10,329 nt of DNA. It comes from CAZLGO01 sp964559295 (GTDB lineage: Archaea > Methanobacteriota > Methanobacteria > Methanobacteriales > Methanobacteriaceae). How positions within the stretch are numbered: position 1 is the first letter of the stretch; each line of letters starts with the position of its first letter. The translations under genes were made by a program, and so were the position numbers. Below the pieces are notes generated by a model. That model saw only the letters and a program-made list of their open reading frames with translations. It searched no databases and was not told the origin of the DNA. This document shows, one piece after another, positions 5,836 through 10,329 of this stretch. The stretch is taken from the NCBI GenBank assembly GCA_964559295.1, contig CAZLGO010000063.1, forward strand, positions 1-10,329. Reading direction: 5' to 3'.

Positions 5836-7155
5836 TTATGGAGTAAGTCTCTTCCTATCTCTTGGGAACAATACAGTCTCCCTTATGTTTTTAGCACCTG
5901 TGATACACATCGTAAACCTTTCAGAACCCAAACCCCAGCCTGCATGTGGTGGCATTCCGTACCTGAATGCTGCAAGATATCTTTCAAATGATTCTGGATT
6001 TAAACCCTGTTTTTTTATCCTCTCAACCAAAAGGTCATGATCGTGAACTCTCATGGCACCAGATGCTATTTCGAGGTCTTTGCACATCAAATCAAACGCA
6101 TAGCTTTTTTTAGGGTCTTCGTCACTTGGCATGACATAAAATGGTTTTATATCAGTTGGCCATCCTGTTATAAAATAATACCCATCTATGACTTCTCCAA
6201 TCGCTTTTTCAGCTGCTCTTGATAAATCTTCGCCGTATCTTAGAGTAACTCCTTTTGAATTTACAATGTCAACTACCTCATCATAATCTATCCTTTCGAA
6301 GGGTGGTTCTGGTACATGAACTTCCCTTTCTAAAATTTTAAGTTCGTCTTTGCAATGGTCGCAAACATCTTTTACAACGTTTTGCACCATTTTTTCAAGG
6401 ATCTTCATTACATCCTCGTGATCGCAAAATGCTGCTTCGATGTCTATTGAGATTACCTCATTTAGATGCCTTAGTGTATCATGTTCTTCAGCCCTGAATA
6501 TTGGTGCTATTTCATATACCCTGTCAAAACCTGTTGCCATCATGATCTGTTTGTAAAGTTGAGGGCTTTGTCCAAGGAAAGCCTCCCTTTCAAAATAGGT
6601 TATGGGAAAAAGTTCAGTTCCTCCTTCTGTGGCTGATGCAACAAGTTTTGGGGTGTTTACTTCAATAAAACCATTTTTTTCAAGGAAAATTCTTACAGAA
6701 TGAAGTATCCTACTTCTTATCTTAAATATAGCGCTGACACCAGCTTTTCTAAGATCAAGAAACCTTGCATCTAAACGCGTGTCAAGTTCTGCCCCTACCT
6801 TTTCTGTTGTATCAAGTGGAAGAGGAAGTTCAGCAATACTAAGTAGTTTTATATCTTCAGGGATGATTTCAACACCGCCCGGTGCCCTTGAAGACTCTTT
6901 AACGATGCCTTTGATACTTATCACAGATTCTTTTTTCAATTTTCTTATCTTTTTGAATAATTGTTCTGAAATTTTTTTACTTGGTGCTGTAACTTGGATA
7001 ATACCATCTCTATCCCGTAAGAGAACAAATATAATTCCACCAAGGTCTCTTATTTCATGAATCCATCCCATAACCGTAACTTTGGTGCTGTTCATGCCTG
7101 GATTTATTTCCTTTGAATAATGGGTTCTTCTCCAGTTCTTTAATGATTCCGTCAA
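5836..7155 (-). CDS. aspS: Aspartyl-tRNA synthetase, archaeal type, probably non-discriminating
   Basis: Charges tRNA(Asp) with aspartate in the cytoplasm. The 439-residue length is normal for the archaeal/eukaryal class IIb enzyme, without the bacterial insertion domain. An N-terminal OB-fold anticodon domain (about 1-110) is followed by the class II core: motif 1 around F-L-E-K-N-G-F-I-E-V-N-T-P (157-169), motif 2 at F-R-A-E-E-H-D-T-L-R-H-L-N-E (220-233), and motif 3 at G-W-G-L-G-S-E-R-F near the end. The anticodon domain has His33 (G-W-I-H-E) and Pro92 (A-P-G-G-V-E). These are the residue types reported at the W26/K85 positions of Thermococcus AspRS for enzymes that also accept tRNA(Asn), so Asn-tRNA is probably made by a GatCAB-type amidotransferase. 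The TTG start is well supported by AGAGGTGAG five bases upstream; without it the R-R-T-H-Y-S start would be lost. It lies 29 bp after hisD and is probably cotranscribed. Confidence 0.95.
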   Translation of the reverse strand: MTESLKNWRRTHYSKEINPGMNSTKVTVMGWIHEIRDLGGIIFVLLRDRDGIIQVTAPSKKISEQLFKKIRKLKKESVISIKGIVKESSRAPGGVEIIPEDIKLLSIAELPLPLDTTEKVGAELDTRLDARFLDLRKAGVSAIFKIRSRILHSVRIFLEKNGFIEVNTPKLVASATEGGTELFPITYFEREAFLGQSPQLYKQIMMATGFDRVYEIAPIFRAEEHDTLRHLNEVISIDIEAAFCDHEDVMKILEKMVQNVVKDVCDHCKDELKILEREVHVPEPPFERIDYDEVVDIVNSKGVTLRYGEDLSRAAEKAIGEVIDGYYFITGWPTDIKPFYVMPSDEDPKKSYAFDLMCKDLEIASGAMRVHDHDLLVERIKKQGLNPESFERYLAAFRYGMPPHAGWGLGSERFTMCITGAKNIRETVLFPRDRKRLTP

Positions 7156-7184
7156 TGTAACTCACCTCTAACATCTTTAGATCA

Positions 7185-8471
7185 TCAGTTATCAGATACC
7201 CTGTTTTTAAATGATTCTGCATGGGCGTAAAGCCCTTCACATTCTGCAAGGGTTACAACAACATCTCTTAAGTTTTCAATTCCCTTCTTTGAAAGCCTTT
7301 GTACTGTAGGTTTTTTTATGAAGGATTCTACAGAAAGCCCTGAATACATCCTGGCGCATCCTGCTGTTGGCAAAACATGATTCGTTCCAGATCCGTAGTC
7401 TCCTGCAGAAACAGGTGTTAATTCTCCTAAAAATATTGATCCTGCGTTTTTGATCTTGTTGAGAACTTCTTCTGGGTCATCTGTCATTATTACAAGATGT
7501 TCTGGTGCATAGTTGTTTGCAAATTCCACAGCCTCATCTGCAGAATCAACAATGATGATTTTTCCATATTTTTTAAGGGATTCTTCTATTATTTTGCTTC
7601 TTTTCATATATTTAGTTTTCTCTGAGATTATCTGATGCACAGCTTCAGCCAAGCTTTCGGATGTAGTAACAAGCACACACGCAGCGTTTGGATCGTGTTC
7701 TGCCTGTGCTAATATATCAGATGCAATATAATTAAAATTTGCGTTACCATCTGCAATTATAAGAACTTCAGATGGACCTGCCATAAAATCTATATCCACA
7801 TCACCATATACAAGTTTTTTTGCAGCTGTAACAAAAACATTACCGGGACCTACTATTTTATCAACCTTAGAGATGCTTTCTGTGCCAAAAGCCATTGCAG
7901 CAATAGCCTGGGCTCCTCCTATTTTGTATATCTCATCAGCTCCTGCAATATCACAAGCAGCAAGCACAACATCATTTATTCTACCATCTGACATGGGGGG
8001 TGTACAACAGGTTATATTCTCAACACCAGCAATTTTTGCAGGTATAACGGTCATAAGGACTGTAGAAGGATAAATTGCCCTGCCACCAGGTATATAACAT
8101 CCAACACTCCCAATGGCACGGATTACCTGTCCGGCTCTGATGCCTTCATCCACATCTATAAACCATTCTTGTGGAATCTGTGCCTTGTGAAATTTCTCAA
8201 TGTTTCTTGCAGCTTTTCTTATAGCATCTATTATCCTATCGTTCACATTAACATAACTTTTCTTTATATCCTCTTCACTAACCTTAAAATCATCCAATTT
8301 AACATGGTCAAATTTTTCTGTGTAGAATCTAAGCGCACTGTCCCCATTTTTTCTTACGTCATTGATTACATCATTTACGATATCAATTACACCCTCAACA
8401 TCAATTTGCGAACGTTTTACAAGTTCCATTTGCTCTTTCTTGCTTTTACCTTTAATTTTTATGATCTCCAT
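7185..8471 (-). CDS. hisD: Histidinol dehydrogenase
   Basis: Catalyses the last two steps of histidine synthesis: NAD+-dependent oxidation of L-histidinol through histidinal to histidine, using a zinc ion. From the ATG at 8471 the protein has 428 residues, the family's usual length. Zinc ligands are Gln256 and His259 (A-Q-A-E-H-D-P), Asp358 (S-A-G-D-Y-G-S-G) and His417 (Y-A-H-A-E-S). The acid-base pair Glu324-His325 lies in Y-A-P-E-H-L. All correspond to the known E. coli set, so the enzyme should be active. The G-C-Y-I-P-G-G-R (124-131) and V-G-P-G-N-V-F-V-T loops are also kept. The frame is open 18 codons further upstream, but that extension runs through the TATA box, and GTGAT lies four bases before the ATG at 8471, so I take the shorter form. 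No other his genes are nearby; aspS follows directly. Confidence 0.96.
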   Translation of the reverse strand: MEIIKIKGKSKKEQMELVKRSQIDVEGVIDIVNDVINDVRKNGDSALRFYTEKFDHVKLDDFKVSEEDIKKSYVNVNDRIIDAIRKAARNIEKFHKAQIPQEWFIDVDEGIRAGQVIRAIGSVGCYIPGGRAIYPSTVLMTVIPAKIAGVENITCCTPPMSDGRINDVVLAACDIAGADEIYKIGGAQAIAAMAFGTESISKVDKIVGPGNVFVTAAKKLVYGDVDIDFMAGPSEVLIIADGNANFNYIASDILAQAEHDPNAACVLVTTSESLAEAVHQIISEKTKYMKRSKIIEESLKKYGKIIIVDSADEAVEFANNYAPEHLVIMTDDPEEVLNKIKNAGSIFLGELTPVSAGDYGSGTNHVLPTAGCARMYSGLSVESFIKKPTVQRLSKKGIENLRDVVVTLAECEGLYAHAESFKNRVSDN

Positions 8472-8497
8472 CTTATCACAGATTAATTGGATGATTG

Positions 8498-8511
8498 GCT
8501 TTAAATATCTT
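8498..8511 (-). promoter_or_regulatory. hisD: TATA box of the hisD-aspS transcript
   Basis: On the minus strand the sequence AGATATTTAAAGCC lies about 30-40 bp before the hisD ATG at 8471. The spacing predicts transcription starting around 8475-8480 and a very short leader. It also argues that the longer in-frame hisD start at 8525 is not used. Confidence 0.55.
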
Positions 8512-8525
8512 ACTGAAAAATGCAT

Positions 8526-9082
8526 CTTTCCTTAAGTAGAAAACAAAAACCCAATTTATTTTAAGTATAAACGATGACCTTAATGCTATTTACAGATTTT
8601 TTAGGAAAGATCAGTATCTTAACTCCACAATAGGGCTTTGTAATGGGCTGAGTTCTTTAAAGCATCGGTCATATTTTTGGTGTTTAATATCATAACATCC
8701 GAAATAATTCAGCTAAAAGACATGAATAATAGAATTGGTGATGTCAATTGTGTTAGAAGAAGAGCAAGTTGAGAAATGTCTTTTGTAACATCTAAGATAT
8801 TCAAAGTATCTATATTAAAAATTTTAGAAAGCAGAGGTTTTTCTTTTTTTATATGCCTCTAACACAGATCAATAAGCTATCCTCCACATAGGATCTTCTT
8901 GAATTTTTTATAATCTGAAATGAACAAAACTTCTCTTGCAATCGAAAACGAGTTTAATTATCAAAAAACTTTATCTGCACAATTTAAAATCCGATATCAC
9001 GCATGAGCCATCCATGATAATTATTCTGCAGAAAATAATATTCCTATCTTCCCTTTTGTGATACACACCTACAACATGCCAA
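8526..9082. other. Gene-free region between hisD and the UPF0058 gene
   Basis: About 550 bp with no intact gene that I can defend on either strand. On the minus strand one frame is open for about 79 codons (8619-8858) except for a single TGA at 8709-8711. It reads D-V-T-K-D-I-S-Q-L-A-L-L-L and, beyond the stop, M-T-D-A-L-K-N-S-A-H-Y-K-A-L-L-W. Other short runs occur in neighbouring frames up to about 8960. This could be a decayed gene, but runs of this length also arise by chance in AT-rich DNA, and no family is recognisable. A 9-bp inverted repeat (8524-8532 with 8603-8611) and an A/T palindrome at 9020-9039 are the only structures noted. No tRNA-like fold was seen. Confidence 0.4.
9020..9039. 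promoter_or_regulatory. Imperfect palindrome upstream of the UPF0058 promoter
   Basis: The sequence is centred on a perfect 10-bp palindrome TTCTGCAGAA (9024-9033). The flanks ATTA and TAAT extend the symmetry if two A residues are skipped. It lies about 45 bp upstream of the proposed TATA box, a place where archaeal activators can bind. There is no independent evidence that it is an operator. Confidence 0.22.
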
Positions 9083-9093
9083 CATATATATAG
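9081..9093 (+). promoter_or_regulatory. TATA box for the UPF0058-cpgS transcript
   Basis: AACATATATATAG is a good archaeal TATA box and the best one in the gap. It lies about 60 bp before the ATG at 9148, giving a predicted start near 9113-9118 and a leader of about 30 bases. No other plausible element is closer to the gene. Confidence 0.55.
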
Positions 9094-9147
9094 AATCATG
9101 CCGAATATCTCCTTGTAGATGAAACGCCTTAAAGGGACTTGGTAACC

Positions 9148-9438
9148 ATGTATAAGGATGAGTTGATACAGTTGCACCAGTTTTTAGTATATTTATTAAA
9201 ATTCTTAGAAAACGAATATGAAATCGAAAAAGAATGCGAAGAATATTTTTCCCTTAATATAAGTCCTCATCATATCCACAGAACAAAGGCTGAACACAAA
9301 CACGCTATTTTTGTTTTGTCAAGCCATGTTTCAGAAATAATTGTTAAGGAAGGCAACGGTGTGCTACCATCTGCTGTTGTAACTGGTCTATCAGAGCTTG
9401 CAAAAAGATCAAAAAATGAAATTATAAAGGCCAAATAA
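9148..9438 (+). CDS. UPF0058 family protein
   Basis: A 96-residue, mostly helical cytoplasmic protein of the euryarchaeal UPF0058 family, whose function is unknown. Recognised blocks are the start M-Y-K-D-E-L-I-Q-L-H-Q-F-L-V-Y (1-15), the histidine-rich I-S-P-H-H-I-H-R-T-K-A-E-H-K-H-A-I-F (38-55), and the end S-A-V-V-T-G-L-S-E-L-A-K-R. The five histidines between 41 and 52 are characteristic and could bind a metal or nucleic acid, which is a guess. The frame opens slightly earlier with a TTG at 9139, but the family start M-x-K-E/D-E-L-I-Q-L-H fixes the ATG at 9148. It is the first gene after a TATA box and ends 13 bp before cpgS, whose ribosome binding site follows its stop directly, so the two are probably cotranscribed. 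Confidence 0.9.
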   Translation: MYKDELIQLHQFLVYLLKFLENEYEIEKECEEYFSLNISPHHIHRTKAEHKHAIFVLSSHVSEIIVKEGNGVLPSAVVTGLSELAKRSKNEIIKAK

Positions 9439-9451
9439 AGAGGACGGGGTT

Positions 9452-10329
9452 ATGAAAAGTACGAGGAAGATGGTATGCTTAGTGGACGGTGAACATTATC
9501 TGCCGGTTACAAAATTCGCTCTTGATACTCTCGATTACATGGAACATACAGAAGTCGTTGCAGTTGTTTTTATAGGAGGCACTGAAAAATTAAGGGAAGC
9601 ATCTGAAGATGAAGTTATAAAAAAACTTGAAAGACCTGTTTATTTTGGAGATGATCCCCACAAAATACCCTATGACCTTATAGCAGAAATTGCCCAAAAA
9701 CATGATGCAGATGTAGTTATGGATTTAAGTGATGAACCTATTGTTGATTACTCAAAAAGGTTTAAAATAGCGTCTCTTGTGTTGGAGAGAGGAATTTCAT
9801 ATGAAGGACCTGATTTTAAGTTTTATTCCCTTTCAGATTATAGAATTTTAAAGAAGCCCTCTCTTAAAATAATAGGCACAGGAAAAAGGGTTGGTAAAAC
9901 CGCAGTTTCAGCATACGCAGCAAGAGTAATCCATAAAAACAAATATAACCCTTGCGTCGTTGCTATGGGAAGAGGTGGTCCTGAGAAACCAGAAATTGTT
10001 CGTGGAGATTTGATAGAAATAACTCCAGAATATCTTATGAAACAATCAGAAAAGGGAGTACACGCAGCTTCAGATCACTGGGAAGATGCACTAATGAGCA
10101 GAATTCTAACAATTGGATGCAGAAGATGTGGGGGCGGAATGGTCGGCGATGTATTTATAACCAACATGAAAAAAGGTGCAGAACTTGCAAATGAGGTGGA
10201 TGCTGATTTTATAATAATTGAAGGAAGTGGAGCAGCCATACCTCCCATCGAAACCAACAAACATATAGTAATAGTTGGTGCAAACCAGCCCATATACAAT
10301 ATAGAGGGATTTTTTGGACCATTTAGGAT
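9452..10329 (+). CDS. cpgS: Cyclic 2,3-diphosphoglycerate synthetase, 5' part
   Basis: The frame is open from the ATG at 9452 to the window edge (292 full codons). The family is usually around 450-460 residues, so roughly the last third is missing. The enzyme uses ATP to close the intramolecular phosphoanhydride of 2,3-bisphosphoglycerate, giving cDPG, a phosphate/energy store and protein-stabilising solute known from thermophilic methanogens. Visible features are the start V-C-L-V-D-G-E-H-Y-L-P-V-T (8-20), a P-loop G-T-G-K-R-V-G-K-T (142-150) for ATP, A-M-G-R-G-G-P-E-K-P (171-180), a C-x2-C pair with glycines (C-R-R-C-G-G-G, 223-229), and I-I-E-G-S-G-A-A-I-P-P (255-265). A ribosome binding site (AGAGGACGGGG) precedes the ATG. 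Some archaea carry homologues without proven cDPG, so the product is likely rather than certain. Confidence 0.9.
   Translation, partial: MKSTRKMVCLVDGEHYLPVTKFALDTLDYMEHTEVVAVVFIGGTEKLREASEDEVIKKLERPVYFGDDPHKIPYDLIAEIAQKHDADVVMDLSDEPIVDYSKRFKIASLVLERGISYEGPDFKFYSLSDYRILKKPSLKIIGTGKRVGKTAVSAYAARVIHKNKYNPCVVAMGRGGPEKPEIVRGDLIEITPEYLMKQSEKGVHAASDHWEDALMSRILTIGCRRCGGGMVGDVFITNMKKGAELANEVDADFIIIEGSGAAIPPIETNKHIVIVGANQPIYNIEGFFGPFR

Noticed and set aside
5725..6040. Two overlapping plus-strand frames at the aspS 3' end
   Set aside because: Most of their length is the complement of conserved AspRS motif 3 sequence; neither resembles a protein family.
7055..7249. 64-codon minus-strand frame across the hisD-aspS junction
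   Set aside because: Overlaps the end of hisD and the start of aspS in another frame; both real genes are clear and well initiated.
8524..8611. 9-bp inverted repeat (ATCTTTCCT / AGGAAAGAT) 70 bp apart
   Set aside because: Considered as ends of a miniature mobile element, but there are no target duplications or longer matching ends; probably chance.
8709..8711. In-frame TGA as a possible recoded (selenocysteine) codon
   Set aside because: No recognisable protein family around it, no start codon upstream in the frame, and no selenocysteine-type hairpin seen.
8920..9006. 28-residue plus-strand frame starting MNKTSLAIENEF
   Set aside because: No ribosome binding site or promoter at a suitable distance, and a run this short is expected by chance.
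8971..9177. 68-codon minus-strand frame
   Set aside because: It overlaps the conserved start of the UPF0058 gene and its promoter antisense, has no family features, and has no ribosome binding site I can see.

Overview
The window reads as an AT-rich euryarchaeal chromosome segment from a methanogen or a methanogen relative. The taxonomic call rests on gene content. It carries the archaeal shikimate entry (ADH synthase plus 3-dehydroquinate synthase II), an archaeal-type aspartyl-tRNA synthetase with non-discriminating signature residues, a UPF0058 protein, and the start of a cyclic 2,3-diphosphoglycerate synthetase. Promoters look archaeal (TATA boxes without bacterial -35/-10 elements). Many starts are GTG or TTG supported by GGTGA/GGAGG-type ribosome binding sites. 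I cannot name a genus.

Layout. (1) 1-201, plus strand: the last 66 codons of an HtpX-like M48 metalloprotease, whose stop codon lies inside a long hairpin. (2) 227-472, minus: a small DUF4190-like membrane protein with its own promoter. (3) 583-5163, minus: a compact seven-gene run transcribed from about 5270 downwards. Its order is SAM methyltransferase, ADH synthase (aroA'), DHQ synthase II (aroB'), a 48-residue four-cysteine protein, type I 3-dehydroquinate dehydratase (aroD), a membrane-anchored or lipoprotein S24/S26-type peptidase, and a macro-domain protein. Spacings are tight, several stops overlap the next ribosome binding site or start, and the larger 101-110 bp gap lies before aroD. 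(4) 5310-5703, plus: a frameshifted remnant of a small hydrophobic protein (DUF5518-like) followed by an intact stem-loop/oligo-T terminator. (5) 5836-8471, minus: hisD followed by aspS, with a TATA box just before hisD. (6) 8472-9147: about 680 bp without an intact gene. (7) 9148-10329, plus: a UPF0058 gene and a truncated cpgS, apparently one transcript.

How the genes work together. The aro genes perform steps 1-3 of the archaeal aromatic pathway: aspartate semialdehyde plus 6-deoxy-5-ketofructose 1-phosphate to ADH, then to 3-dehydroquinate, then to 3-dehydroshikimate. hisD catalyses the last step of histidine synthesis, and aspS charges tRNA(Asp) and probably tRNA(Asn). cpgS makes cDPG, a phosphate store and solute of some methanogens.

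The most interesting parts are the three non-biosynthetic passengers in the aro operon (the four-Cys mini-protein, the lipobox-containing Ser/Lys peptidase and the macro domain). I found no CRISPR array, transposon, tRNA or rRNA gene, and nothing I can defend as a wholly new system.
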